Assembly (NCBI RefSeq): GCF_910585425.1
Contig: NZ_CAJUCP010000029.1
Location: forward strand, 1-61,005
Direction of reading: 5' to 3'
Source of the DNA: an uncultured Acetatifactor sp.
GTDB lineage: Bacteria > Bacillota > Clostridia > Lachnospirales > Lachnospiraceae
DNA: 61,005 nt
The position numbers and the translations under genes are program-made. The notes beneath the pieces were generated by a model that had not been told where the DNA came from, ran no database searches, and was given only the letters and a program-made list of their open reading frames with translations. Below are positions 16,862-25,721 of this stretch, piece by piece; the first letter of the stretch is position 1, and each line of letters begins with the position of its first letter.

Positions 16862-18367
16862 ATGGATAAAAAAATTGTGTTGCTTCCCTTGGACGACAGA
16901 CCATGTAACAGAGTGTTTCCACAGAACCTGTTTGGGGATGACAAGGTGGCCTTTACGGTGATGCAGGAGCTGGGCGAGAAAAAAATACCTGCACAGTACG
17001 ACAAGATAAAGGAGTTTTTGCTGCAGGAGTGCAGGGGTGCCTACGGACTTGTAGTCTCCATGGATATGCTGCTGTATGGCGGGCTGCTGCCTTCCAGGCT
17101 GCATCATATGCGGCTCGAGGAGGTTAAGGAGCGGGCAAGGATGCTTCGGCAGCTGCGCCGGGAAAATCCTGATCTGCTGATTTACGCTTTCCAGACGATT
17201 ATGCGCTGCCCCACCTATTCCAGCAGTATGGAGGAGCCTGACTACTATGGGGCCTGCGGCGCAGAAATCTACAAGACCGGGGAACTGTTGCACAAGCAGC
17301 AGCTGGGGATTGCCTTAGACGAGAACCCGGAGGAAGTGCGCAGCAGGCTGACGCCCGGCGCCCTGGAGGATTATACCGCCAGGCGGGCGTGCAATGAGGC
17401 GATGGATGAGGAGACCCTTCTGTACGTAAAGGAGGGCACCATCGATTTGCTCATCTTTCCGCAGGATGATTGCAGCCGTTATGGCTTTACGGCGATGGAC
17501 CGCCTTAAGATCCAGAAGAAGATCAGCGAATTCTGCCTGGACGAGAAGGTCATGACCTATCCAGGAGCGGATGAGGTGGGCATGACGTTGATTGCGCGCA
17601 TGATCAATACCCTCTATGGAAAACGCCCAAAGGTATATGTGAAATATACATCGGAGAATGTACGGCAGATGATTCCTCTGTATGAAGGCTCCATGCTGGG
17701 CAGGACGATCCGCAACCATCTTTATGCTGCCGGATGCCTGCAGACAGATTGCTGGGAGCTGGCGGATATTATTCTGGGGGTCTCTGCGGCAGGAGTGATG
17801 GAGGAAGCGATTGACCAGCCCTGCTGGCGGGAAGAATACTATGCGGAGCGTAATCTGGGAGAGTTTACGGACTTCTTGCAGGAGATGATCAAAGAAGGCA
17901 AGATCGTCACTTTGGCGGATAATGCCTATGCCAACGGCGGGGATCTGCAGCTGGTGCAGCTGCTCGATAAAAAAGGCATGCTGATGGAACTGGACGGCTA
18001 TGCGGGATGGAATACCTCTGCGAATACGCTGGGCACGGCGATTGCGGAAAGCGTGGCGGTCTACTATCAGGGTAAGACGGACCGGCACAGGCATTTCATG
18101 GTGGAGCGTTATCTGGAGGATGTGGGGTATTGCTCTGTGGTGCGTCCCAGCGTTTCGAAAAAAGTCGTTGCCATGGGGATGGACAGCTGTTCTTTGAAAG
18201 AGAAGCATGGTATCGTGAGCGCTATGGCAAGCAGGCAGCTGCATCGATTCGCGGATGAATATCTGTCCTCCATTGCCGATCGCGTAAGGATCATCAATCT
18301 GTTCATGCCCTGGGAGAGGATGTTTGAAGTAGAGATCTGGGCAGAATATCAGGAGCGCGGGGCATAA
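16862..18367 (+). CDS. DUF4127 family protein
   Basis: The 501-residue protein starts MDKKIVLLPLDDRPCNRVFP, which is the hallmark N-terminus of DUF4127. Further conserved-looking stretches are VVSMDMLLYGGLLPSR near residue 65 and FPQDDCSRYGFTA near residue 200. No signal peptide or membrane segment is seen, so it should be cytoplasmic. The biochemical role of the family is not known to me. Its place in a glycan operon between an isomerase and a dehydrogenase argues for a role in sugar breakdown. Confidence 0.8.
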   Translation: MDKKIVLLPLDDRPCNRVFPQNLFGDDKVAFTVMQELGEKKIPAQYDKIKEFLLQECRGAYGLVVSMDMLLYGGLLPSRLHHMRLEEVKERARMLRQLRRENPDLLIYAFQTIMRCPTYSSSMEEPDYYGACGAEIYKTGELLHKQQLGIALDENPEEVRSRLTPGALEDYTARRACNEAMDEETLLYVKEGTIDLLIFPQDDCSRYGFTAMDRLKIQKKISEFCLDEKVMTYPGADEVGMTLIARMINTLYGKRPKVYVKYTSENVRQMIPLYEGSMLGRTIRNHLYAAGCLQTDCWELADIILGVSAAGVMEEAIDQPCWREEYYAERNLGEFTDFLQEMIKEGKIVTLADNAYANGGDLQLVQLLDKKGMLMELDGYAGWNTSANTLGTAIAESVAVYYQGKTDRHRHFMVERYLEDVGYCSVVRPSVSKKVVAMGMDSCSLKEKHGIVSAMASRQLHRFADEYLSSIADRVRIINLFMPWERMFEVEIWAEYQERGA

Positions 18368-18403
18368 CCGAATCGGGAACAGAAGAAAGGTCAGGGCATT
18401 GTT

Positions 18404-19243
18404 ATGATGAAAATAGGTTTTATTGATTATTATCTGGACGAGTGGCATGCAAACCACTATCCTGAATGGCTTAAAGAATACAGCAATGGGGAAATGGAGG
18501 TGGTCTATGCCTATGGACAGATTGAAAGCCCCTTTACCCGCAAGACTTCTCGGGAGTGGTGTCAGGAGCATCGGGTGTCTTATTGCGCCTCCATAGAAGA
18601 GGTGGTGGAAAAAAGCGATGCCCTGATCGTGCTTTCTCCGGATAATTGTGAAAAGCACCAGGAATTGGCGAAGCTACCCCTGATGTCAGGAAAGAGGACT
18701 TTTATTGATAAGACCTTTTCTCCGGATCGGGAGAGCGCACTGGCTATGTTCGCTTTAGGAGATGCGCATGGGACGCCCTGCTATTCCGCATCCGCGCTGC
18801 GGTTTGCAACGGAATATCAGCCCTATAAGGGCAAAACGGTAAAGGCCATGGCTACATGGGGACCTAATTGTGTGGACACCTACAGCGTCCATCAGCTGGA
18901 ACCGGTGATGATGCTGATGGGCGGCTGCCCGGAGCGGGTCATGGCTTTGGTTCAAGGGAACTGGACGCAGCTGGCGTTCGAATGGGCGGACAAAAGAAGC
19001 GCCTCTGTATTGTGCACGGGAGGGAATTCCCCTTTTGCGGTCAATATGGATCTGGAGCAGGAACGCGTTTTCTTTGAAGTGAAGTCCGATAGCTTTGTGG
19101 GCTTTATGAAGGGACTGGCGGCCTTTTTCGCTACCGGCGAGATTCCGGTCAGCCATGAGGAAACCGTGGCGGTCATGGCGGCCAGGGAGGCGGCTCTCCG
19201 GGCGATGGAAGAGCCGGGGAGCTGGACCTTGGTGGAGCGGTGA
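18404..19243 (+). CDS. Gfo/Idh/MocA-like oxidoreductase, short form
   Basis: The 279-residue product begins KIGFIDYYLDEWHANHYPEW, lacking the usual GxGxxG of a Rossmann fold, although later parts fit the family: ALIVLSPDNCEKHQELAK, then FIDKTFSPD in place of the EKP motif, and a C-terminal beta domain with HQLEPVMMLMGG. Similar short proteins are seen as partners in carbohydrate loci. The missing glycine-rich loop suggests altered or lost nucleotide binding. An ATG at 18407 is an equal alternative start. It is the last gene of the importer operon. Confidence 0.65.
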   Translation: MMKIGFIDYYLDEWHANHYPEWLKEYSNGEMEVVYAYGQIESPFTRKTSREWCQEHRVSYCASIEEVVEKSDALIVLSPDNCEKHQELAKLPLMSGKRTFIDKTFSPDRESALAMFALGDAHGTPCYSASALRFATEYQPYKGKTVKAMATWGPNCVDTYSVHQLEPVMMLMGGCPERVMALVQGNWTQLAFEWADKRSASVLCTGGNSPFAVNMDLEQERVFFEVKSDSFVGFMKGLAAFFATGEIPVSHEETVAVMAAREAALRAMEEPGSWTLVER

Positions 19244-19297
19244 TTGGCAAGCGGCCCGGCTCACGAGCGAAAGCCAATGGTGACTTTGCGGCAAATT

Positions 19298-20320
19298 TCA
19301 TCGCTCGTGCGCAGGGCTTCCTATCCCGAACAGATTCCGATAATCCTCATAAAGCTTCAGAGAATCCGGATGTCCGCAATAGGCAGCGGTTCCGGGCCGA
19401 TTCATCATCCCCATGTACTGGTAGCAGAGCACTCTGTCCACATAAGGAGAAATGCTCTTTAACTGCTGCTCTATCCTGTGGATATCCGAGGGCAGCAGAG
19501 CGCTCTTGTATACATCCCCCTCAAAAGTGAACAATTCCATATCCGCCCAAAGCGCGCTGCGGCCTGCCCGGTCGTGTGCCCGGCGGAGAGATTCATAGTA
19601 TGCGGCTGTCTGTCCCGGAACGGACTTATTTACCCCTACCTCATCCTGGTATGCGATGATATCCGCATCGATCCTTTCCAGCTGCGCTATATAGGCATCG
19701 TCGGCTTTCAGAAGATTGGTGCCATAGGGGGCGATCAGCATCTTTGACGCGGGAAGCAGTTCCTTTCCCTTGGCGGTGTAGGTGTTGATATATCGTATGA
19801 AATTCTCGTCAAAGTAACCGTTGATGCAGGCTTCGTCCGGCAGATACCAGCCATAGAAGGACGGGTGCTTTCCATATAATTCCACCATCTGTTCCATGGC
19901 CCGGAAAGCGCGGGCCTGTACTTCGGGATTTACCATATTGTCATAGGGTCTTAAATAGTTCCCGTAATAACCGCAGGAAACGAAGACGTGAATGTCGTAT
20001 TTATCTGCCGCCGCCAACAATGTCTCCAGCGGATTCCGGCAGGACATATCTGCCGCCGGATAAATATCTGTGGGGAAATAGCTTTCCATGATATCATAAG
20101 GCGCCTGGAAGCAGACTTCCCCGTTTTCTTCCCGCGCTGTATCTGCCCTGAGGGCGCTGCCCAACAATACAATATATTTCATATGGAGAGAAGCGATTTC
20201 CGCAACCTTCTCCTCCCACTGCGCCGCGCTGAAATGCCTGCAGACAGGATTCCAATATTTTCCCTCCGCCACATTGGGATGCTGAAACTCGAACCAGGTG
20301 CCTTCAATAGACTTTGACAT
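19298..20320 (-). CDS. DUF4434-like glycoside hydrolase-type TIM barrel protein
   Basis: ATG at 20320 follows GAGAGGAGA and gives 340 residues. The sequence reads as an (alpha/beta)8 barrel: GTWFEFQHPN at the start, YIVLLGSALRADT, then HPSFYGWYLPDEACINGY with acidic residues in the position of a glycoside hydrolase catalytic site, and ALWADMELF. No signal peptide is seen, so it acts on imported substrate. Its start lies 19 bases after the stop of the EutP-like gene on the same strand, so it probably shares that operon, while its function fits the convergent sugar operon. Confidence 0.7.
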   Translation of the reverse strand: MSKSIEGTWFEFQHPNVAEGKYWNPVCRHFSAAQWEEKVAEIASLHMKYIVLLGSALRADTAREENGEVCFQAPYDIMESYFPTDIYPAADMSCRNPLETLLAAADKYDIHVFVSCGYYGNYLRPYDNMVNPEVQARAFRAMEQMVELYGKHPSFYGWYLPDEACINGYFDENFIRYINTYTAKGKELLPASKMLIAPYGTNLLKADDAYIAQLERIDADIIAYQDEVGVNKSVPGQTAAYYESLRRAHDRAGRSALWADMELFTFEGDVYKSALLPSDIHRIEQQLKSISPYVDRVLCYQYMGMMNRPGTAAYCGHPDSLKLYEDYRNLFGIGSPAHER

Positions 20321-20339
20321 GTTTTGTCTCCTCTCTGTA

Positions 20340-20840
20340 TCAGGATACCTCCTCCCACTCGCTGGCCCCCAGGCTCTGCCTGTGCATGGCCTCGCCAAGC
20401 GTCAGGCGCGGCAGGTCCTCAGCCAGATAGGCCATGAGCTCATCGATGCCCTCCCTGGTCACGTTGTTGATCAGGAAGATGCGGTCGCAGCCCGCGTTCA
20501 CCAGCCACTGCCTGACCATGGGGATATTGGCAAAGGGGGAGTCGATCTTCGTGATGATGCCGATGAGGGGGCGGAGGATGAAGGAGCGGAGGCTGGGGCT
20601 GAACAGATTGTAGGGCTCGTCCGCAGCCTGGACGATGGCCACCGCGTCCGCCTCGAAGGAAAAGCAGGCCAGCCCCGCGCTGAAATGCTTGGACTCTGCA
20701 TACTCCCCCGGAGAGTCGATGGTGTCGTCGTCGGAGCTGGTGTACTGTGTCTTCACATAGTGGAGCTCTTCGCCCCGCAGGGCCTGGGTCAGGGAAGTCT
20801 TCCCGGCCTCGCTCCTGCCCATCAAAAATAGCTTTTTCAT
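20340..20840 (-). CDS. eutP: EutP/PduV-like small GTPase
   Basis: The 166-residue protein has the P-loop GRSEAGKTSL at residues 8-17, a switch-like DDTIDSPGEYAE near 37-48, and the base-binding stretch ITKIDSP near 95, in place of the usual NKxD. These match EutP/PduV, small Ras-like proteins found with ethanolamine or propanediol microcompartments. EutP of Salmonella has been reported to have acetate kinase activity. Here it follows two EutS-type shell proteins, with no other microcompartment enzyme nearby. Confidence 0.8.
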   Translation of the reverse strand: MKKLFLMGRSEAGKTSLTQALRGEELHYVKTQYTSSDDDTIDSPGEYAESKHFSAGLACFSFEADAVAIVQAADEPYNLFSPSLRSFILRPLIGIITKIDSPFANIPMVRQWLVNAGCDRIFLINNVTREGIDELMAYLAEDLPRLTLGEAMHRQSLGASEWEEVS

Positions 20841-20861
20841 GCTGATGTCCGCCCTGCCTCT

Positions 20862-21284
20862 TTAATTTTTGTGGATCTCACAGACCTGGAAGCCCAGCTC
20901 CGCCCCAAAGAACCTCACCACTTCCTCCACGGCGGTCCGGACCTCCGACAGCCCGCCGGTGAGGATCAGAGAGCCGCAGAAGCGGTCCATGAAGCCGATC
21001 TGCACATCCGCGCTCTTCATTGCCACATCCGCGGCTGCCACCACCGCCTCCCAGGGAGTGAATCGGATCAGGCCCAGGGACTCTCCCCTGTGGTCCTCGC
21101 CCTCATGGACCCCGATGTGCAGTCCCAGATTCCGGTAGACCGCAGGCTGGGGGGAACCGATTATATGGGCCAGGCAGACCTCTTTGCCGGGGATCCGCAG
21201 ACGCGTCAGGCGCAGCCGCTTCCCCCGTAGCTGCTCATAATCCTTATGGAAGAGCTTTTCCAGCAGTTCTTCGGTTCGGTCCAT
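20862..21284 (-). CDS. eutS: EutS/PduU-type microcompartment shell protein, N-terminally extended
   Basis: The 140-residue protein matches the circularly permuted BMC fold of EutS: PGKEVCLAHIIGSP near residue 32, then LGLIRFTPWEAVVAAADVA and ADVQIGFMDRFCGSLILTGG. EutS proteins form hexamers that tile the shell of a protein compartment. It has about 25 extra N-terminal residues that are basic and leucine-rich, and a longer loop (GVHEGEDHRGES) than the neighbour. It starts 11 bases after the stop of the first EutS, so the two are co-transcribed. They differ enough to be diverged paralogues. Confidence 0.8.
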   Translation of the reverse strand: MDRTEELLEKLFHKDYEQLRGKRLRLTRLRIPGKEVCLAHIIGSPQPAVYRNLGLHIGVHEGEDHRGESLGLIRFTPWEAVVAAADVAMKSADVQIGFMDRFCGSLILTGGLSEVRTAVEEVVRFFGAELGFQVCEIHKN

Positions 21285-21295
21285 GGCTGCGCTCC

Positions 21296-21661
21296 CTATC
21301 TCTTAGTGATCCTGCAGACGACATACTCCAGTTCGTCCCGGAAATAATTCACGATCTCAGTCATGGCCGACATGACGTCCGAAATCTCCCCGGTGACGAT
21401 CAGCGTCCCCGTAAACCGGTCCGCGAAGCCCAGGTACACGTTCCCGCTCTTCACTGCGATGTCCGAGGCGATGACGGCCGACTCCGGCGGCGTCATGTTC
21501 ATGATCCCGATGGCGGACGACTGATAGTCCACCTGGGGGTTCAGCCCCAGCTTCTGGTATATGATCGGCGCCGGGCCGCCCATCACATGTGCGAAAGTGA
21601 TCTCCTTGCCTGCCACGGTCTCCTGTACGATTCTGATACGTTCTTCCTGTCCGCCTGCCAT
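21296..21661 (-). CDS. eutS: EutS/PduU-type microcompartment shell protein
   Basis: From ATG 21661 the product is 121 residues, close to the usual EutS length. AGKEITFAHVMGGP, AIGIMNMTPPESAVIASDIA and GNVYLGFADRFTGTLIVTGE are the family hallmarks. A longer frame to 21724 exists, but its ATG lies next to the -10 box of the promoter, which excludes it. This is the first gene of the EutS-EutS-EutP-DUF4434 unit, whose promoter carries a palindromic operator. Confidence 0.85.
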   Translation of the reverse strand: MAGGQEERIRIVQETVAGKEITFAHVMGGPAPIIYQKLGLNPQVDYQSSAIGIMNMTPPESAVIASDIAVKSGNVYLGFADRFTGTLIVTGEISDVMSAMTEIVNYFRDELEYVVCRITKR

Positions 21662-21723
21662 CTGTCGATTCCGTTCCTTCCATGGGTTTGTGCCGTGCCT
21701 TTGTACAACTGTGTTCTCCCTCA

Positions 21724-21752
21724 ATCATACTATCAGGGAAATTCCCTGTCAA
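21724..21752 (-). promoter_or_regulatory. Promoter of the EutS-EutS-EutP operon with operator in the spacer
   Basis: TTGACA (21752-21747), a 17-bp spacer and TATGAT (21729-21724) form a near-consensus promoter. The perfect 7-1-7 palindrome CAGGGAA-A-TTCCCTG (21734-21748) fills most of the spacer, so a dimeric repressor could block polymerase. In the rest of the 304-bp gap 21662-21965 only a weak -10-like TATTAT at 21908 for the divergent prs gene is seen. Confidence 0.75.
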
Positions 21753-21965
21753 GCGCAAATCCCGCTCAATTGCCGCTTGTTTGGCGCAGGGCCATGTGGG
21801 AGGCCCGGGCGCGGTCCTGCCGATAGCGGATTGCGGCTGCATGGGCCTGGACGGCAGGATTTCCGGCGGGCGATTGCTGCTTTGGGGGCTTGTAAACCGG
21901 CGGGAAATATTATACACTGGTAACAGAACCCAGACAACTATCGATGACTGCATAAGGAGGAAGGC

Positions 21966-23075
21966 ATGAAATCATTGGCAGCAAACAATTCCATTCCTAT
22001 CGTACTGATCCCGCTGTACGGAACAGAAGAGATGGCAGGCAAGATCGAATACTATCTGCGCGAGACCTACAACATGGAGCAATGCCATGTGGTGAATTCC
22101 CAGATTGTACGGTTTTCCACAGGCGATGCCAAGGCGGTGCTGGAGGACACGGTCCGGGGGGCGGACGTGTACATCCTGGTGGATGTGGGGAATTATTCCT
22201 GCAGCTATGAGATGTACGGCCAGACCGTGCCCATGTCGCCGGACGAGCATTTCCAGAATCTGAAGAGGACCGTGTCGGCTATCGGCGGGAAGGCATACCG
22301 CGTGAACGTGATTTCGCCGCTCCTGTATGCCAGCCGCCAGGACAGGCGCATCTCCAGAGAATCCCTGGACTGTGCCATGGCGCTGCGGGAGCTGGAGAAC
22401 ATCGGCGTGAAGAACATCACGGCCTTCGATGTCCATGACAACAGGGTGGCCAATGCGGTTCCCTACAATGGTTTTGACGATCTGTTCCCAATCTATCAGG
22501 TGATCAAGGCAATTAAGCGCAACTTTCCGGATGTTGCGTTTTCTGAGGACGACTCGCTGTTCATTTCTCCCGATTTAGGCGCGACGACGCGGAATTATAA
22601 ATACACCAACGAGCTTGGGCTGGATATGGGCATCTTCTACAAGCGCAGGTCCAGGACCAAGGTGGTGGGCGGCAATTACGTGGTGGACGTACATAAATAC
22701 ATCGGCCCCAGCGTGAAGAACAAGGATGTGTTCATTGTGGACGATATGATCTGCTCCGGCACCACCATGCTGGACGTGGCGAAATACTGCAAGAAGCAGG
22801 GGGCCAGGAGGGTCTTTGCGGCGGCCACCTTCGCGCTGTTCACGGAAGGGCTCCGGCGCTTCAACGAAGCCTACAGCAAGAAGGTGCTGGAGGCGGTGTT
22901 CATCAGCAACGCGTCCTACTGCAGGGAGGAGATCCGCAATGCGCCCTGGTACAGGGAGGTGGACATCACGAAGTACATCGCGATCTACATCCACTCCGTA
23001 AATGCGGGAGAGTCCATCTCCAAGCTTCTGGATCCCCATGAGAAGATCCACAGGCTGCTGAACAGGGAGGAATGA
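21966..23075 (+). CDS. prs: Ribose-phosphate pyrophosphokinase (PRPP synthetase)
   Basis: The 369-residue protein has the PRPP-binding motif VFIVDDMICSGTTMLDVAK near residues 255-275. Earlier it shows the ATP and metal-binding region with ADVYILVDVGNYS and the RDRRISRES-like QDRRISRES near residue 120. It makes PRPP from ribose-5-phosphate and ATP for nucleotide, histidine and tryptophan synthesis. It is longer than classic Prs (about 315 residues) and resembles the extended clostridial type. AAGGAGGAAGGC lies ahead of the ATG. Confidence 0.88.
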   Translation: MKSLAANNSIPIVLIPLYGTEEMAGKIEYYLRETYNMEQCHVVNSQIVRFSTGDAKAVLEDTVRGADVYILVDVGNYSCSYEMYGQTVPMSPDEHFQNLKRTVSAIGGKAYRVNVISPLLYASRQDRRISRESLDCAMALRELENIGVKNITAFDVHDNRVANAVPYNGFDDLFPIYQVIKAIKRNFPDVAFSEDDSLFISPDLGATTRNYKYTNELGLDMGIFYKRRSRTKVVGGNYVVDVHKYIGPSVKNKDVFIVDDMICSGTTMLDVAKYCKKQGARRVFAAATFALFTEGLRRFNEAYSKKVLEAVFISNASYCREEIRNAPWYREVDITKYIAIYIHSVNAGESISKLLDPHEKIHRLLNREE

Positions 23076-23098
23076 GGCGCGGAACCAGGGTGCCGTGC

Positions 23099-23136
23099 AA
23101 AAAAAGACAGCGGCTCATGCGGCCGCTGTTTCTTTG
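23099..23136. terminator. Bidirectional terminator between prs and the antiporter gene
   Basis: CAGCGGC (23108-23114) pairs with GCCGCTG (23122-23128), with an A-run before and a T-rich tail after. It overlaps the last codons of the convergent antiporter gene, so it can serve both strands. Confidence 0.7.
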
Positions 23137-24299
23137 TCTTTCGAGTATAACAGTTTCAGGAGGATTGGGGTGGAGATGCTGGACACGATGATCAGCAGGA
23201 TCACCGCCGTGAAATACTCCGGCGTCAGCAGACCCACCGACAGCCCCTTCTGGGCTACGATCAGCGCCACCTCGCCTCTGGTCATCATGCCCACGCCGAT
23301 CTTGAGGCTGTCCTGGAAGCGGAAGCGGCAGAGCCTGGCCATCAGGCCGCAGCCGACGATCTTGGTGATCAGCGCCACGATGACGAACCCTGCGGAGAAC
23401 AGCAGGAGAGCTGCGCTGACATTGTCGATGCTGGTCTTCAGGCCGATGCTGGCGAAGAATACCGGCCCGAAGATGATGTAGGAGCTGACCTCCATCTTGC
23501 GGTCTATGTAGGAGGAGTCCCGGATGGAGCAGAGGACGATGCCCGCCACATAGGCGCCGGTGATGTCCGCGATCCCAAAGTACTTTTCCGCCGCATAGGC
23601 GAAGAAGAAACACAGCGCCAGGCCCAGGATGGGGATCCGCTGGGTGTGGGGATAGCGTTCGTCCAGCTTTTTGAACACCTTGAAGACGATGAAGCCCACC
23701 ACCAGCGCCATGATGAAGAACAGCACCGTGGAGAGGACCACGCTTCCGGGGTTGGACTGGGGATTCTTGAAGCCGATGACGAAGGTCAGCACGATGATGC
23801 CGATGACATCGTCGATGATGGCGGCGCTGAGGATGGTGGTGCCCACCTTGCCCTTGAGCTTCCCCATCTCCTTCAGGGACTGCACCGTGATGCTGACGCT
23901 GGTGGCCGTCATGATGACGCCCATGAAGACAGCCTTGTAGAATTCCTCCGAACCCCAGGGGGCCATGCCGTAGAAGCCCATGTACAGGAGCGCTCCGCCG
24001 AGCAACGGGACGAATACGCCGGAGCAGGCGATCAGGAGGGCCACAGGTCCGGTCTTCATCAGCTCTTTCAGGTTCGTCTCCAGCCCCGCGGAGAACATCA
24101 GGAGCACTACGCCGATCTCCGCCATGCGGGTCAGGAAATCCGACTGCTGCACCAGCCCCAATAAGCTTGGGCCGATCAGGAGCCCCGCGATGATCTCCCC
24201 CACCACCTGGGGGGCCTTGCACTTCCGGGCCAGTATGCCGAAGAGCTTCGCGAAGATGATGATGATTGCCAGATCCTTAAAAATACTGTATGTTTCCAT
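23115..24299 (-). CDS. Cation:proton antiporter, CPA2 (Kef/NapA) family
   Basis: Starting at ATG 24299 the 394-residue protein has 11-13 membrane helices. The first is at METYSIFKDLAIIIIFAKL; GEIIAGLLIGPSLLG and ALLIACSGVFVPLLGGALL follow. AAIIDDVIGIIVL near residue 150 contains the paired aspartates of electrogenic Na+/H+ exchangers. No cytoplasmic TrkA-N domain is present, unlike true KefB/C. It probably exports Na+ or K+ in exchange for protons. The longer frame to 24404 lacks a ribosome site, but the site for 24299 is also weak. Confidence 0.82.
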   Translation of the reverse strand: METYSIFKDLAIIIIFAKLFGILARKCKAPQVVGEIIAGLLIGPSLLGLVQQSDFLTRMAEIGVVLLMFSAGLETNLKELMKTGPVALLIACSGVFVPLLGGALLYMGFYGMAPWGSEEFYKAVFMGVIMTATSVSITVQSLKEMGKLKGKVGTTILSAAIIDDVIGIIVLTFVIGFKNPQSNPGSVVLSTVLFFIMALVVGFIVFKVFKKLDERYPHTQRIPILGLALCFFFAYAAEKYFGIADITGAYVAGIVLCSIRDSSYIDRKMEVSSYIIFGPVFFASIGLKTSIDNVSAALLLFSAGFVIVALITKIVGCGLMARLCRFRFQDSLKIGVGMMTRGEVALIVAQKGLSVGLLTPEYFTAVILLIIVSSISTPILLKLLYSKDKETAAA

Positions 24300-24413
24300 A
24301 GTCTTTTCACTCTTTCCGTTTGGTTTATGGGAGGAGCTGCCTCTGGCCCCACCCCAAAAGATTATAGCACAAATTTTGGGGCAGTAAAGGGATATTTTGC
24401 ACAATAGAGAAGC

Positions 24414-25721
24414 CTAATTTTGCGTAATGTTTGGGGAATCATTCTGCAACAGCGTCCAGCACCCGGATGCCGCGGCGAATACGCCGGCGGCCAGGATCCG
24501 GCAGGTATACTGCCAATGCTGCTCGGAATGGTTCTGGGTCAGAAAGAGCCATGCAAAAGGATATAAAGCCAGGAGAAAGTATGCTGCGGCAGACGGCAGT
24601 TTCCTGATTATGGCCCCGGTCTTCTTCTTTGCCGCCGCGGCGAGGAGCAGCACGGCGAACATTGTCCCGATGAGGAGATAGCACCAGTTGAGATAAGGCT
24701 GTAGGTTCTTCCCCAGCACATTGAAGAAGCCGTTTATCCGGGAATAGCCTTCCGCGCTGCCGGTTCTGACGAAGACTGTCTCCATGGCATCCCGGATGGA
24801 GGCGCTTCCGGTAAGGCAGTCCGCCAGGATCCATTTGGCCGCCCACATCCCCCCGTATCCGACGCCCCATTCCGCGCTGTTCCTCACCATGCCGCGGATG
24901 CCTTTCCCGGGCGTACCGCCATGGAAATACAGATATATCCCCAAGGGGTACACCAGGGTCACCAAGGGATAGGTGAGGAAATCGAAGTAGACGGTCGCCA
25001 TTCCCACAGCCATGAAGAACAGCCCGTACCAGCCCCGCCTGGCCAGGAGGCCGTCCGCTTTCAGCTGGATAAGCGCCGCCGCGGTCATGACGTAAAAGCA
25101 GATGCTTAAGGACAGCGAGGCATAGGTGCTCACGAAGAACAGGAAGGGCAGCGACAGCAGAAAGGCTTTGGCCAGAGGATATGCCCCTTTCCTGCACAGC
25201 GCCATCACCACGCAGCCTGCCAGGATAAGCTGCACGGCGGACTGGAGCAGCCGTATGGTATTGAAGGATGTCAGGAGCAGGAGAGGCTTGAGCAGGACCA
25301 GATACCCATGCCAGTACCGGGAATAGCTGACCTCACGGGGCTGGGGGACGCCGGTGAGAAAATCCTTCAGGGACTGTCCCGGCCACCATCCCGCCTGGCC
25401 TGCCGTCTCTGGAGGACAGCTTTCGCCGCGGTACATATGCAGCACCTGTTCCAGGAGGCTGTGCTCCTCGGAAGAATAGACGGCATGCTCCAGCATCAGA
25501 CAGTCTGTGAAATTCCCTGTCAATGTGGAACGGTATCCGTCTATCAACATCTCGTTGTCAAATTCACGCTCAATCATATCCATGGACCAGTAGACATGCT
25601 CCCGCATGGGCTCTATGGGCAGGAGATGGACGAGCACCAGCAGGATGAGCCCTGCTATGGCGCCTGCTGCCAGAAGGATGATATGATTTCTTATGGCTTT
25701 GGCAAACACTTTCTTTTTCAT
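24414..25721 (-). CDS. Polytopic membrane protein of unknown function
   Basis: The 435-residue product has an N-terminal membrane helix (HIILLAAGAIAGLILLVLV), a soluble extracellular segment of about 100 residues, then roughly eight further helices and a short C-terminus. The layout recalls integral-membrane glycosyltransferases but I see no certain catalytic motif. Its ATG overlaps the TGA of the preceding membrane protein (ATGA at 25721-25718), so the two are translationally coupled and may form a complex. Confidence 0.6.
   Translation of the reverse strand: MKKKVFAKAIRNHIILLAAGAIAGLILLVLVHLLPIEPMREHVYWSMDMIEREFDNEMLIDGYRSTLTGNFTDCLMLEHAVYSSEEHSLLEQVLHMYRGESCPPETAGQAGWWPGQSLKDFLTGVPQPREVSYSRYWHGYLVLLKPLLLLTSFNTIRLLQSAVQLILAGCVVMALCRKGAYPLAKAFLLSLPFLFFVSTYASLSLSICFYVMTAAALIQLKADGLLARRGWYGLFFMAVGMATVYFDFLTYPLVTLVYPLGIYLYFHGGTPGKGIRGMVRNSAEWGVGYGGMWAAKWILADCLTGSASIRDAMETVFVRTGSAEGYSRINGFFNVLGKNLQPYLNWCYLLIGTMFAVLLLAAAAKKKTGAIIRKLPSAAAYFLLALYPFAWLFLTQNHSEQHWQYTCRILAAGVFAAASGCWTLLQNDSPNITQN

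Noticed and set aside
19262..19309. 9-bp inverted repeat CACGAGCGA/TCGCTCGTG as a terminator
   Set aside because: It has a 30-base loop, no T-run and overlaps the end of the DUF4434-like gene. It may be chance.
20340..21724. Complete ethanolamine or propanediol microcompartment operon
   Set aside because: Only EutS- and EutP-type genes are present; enzymes and other shell proteins are missing from the window.
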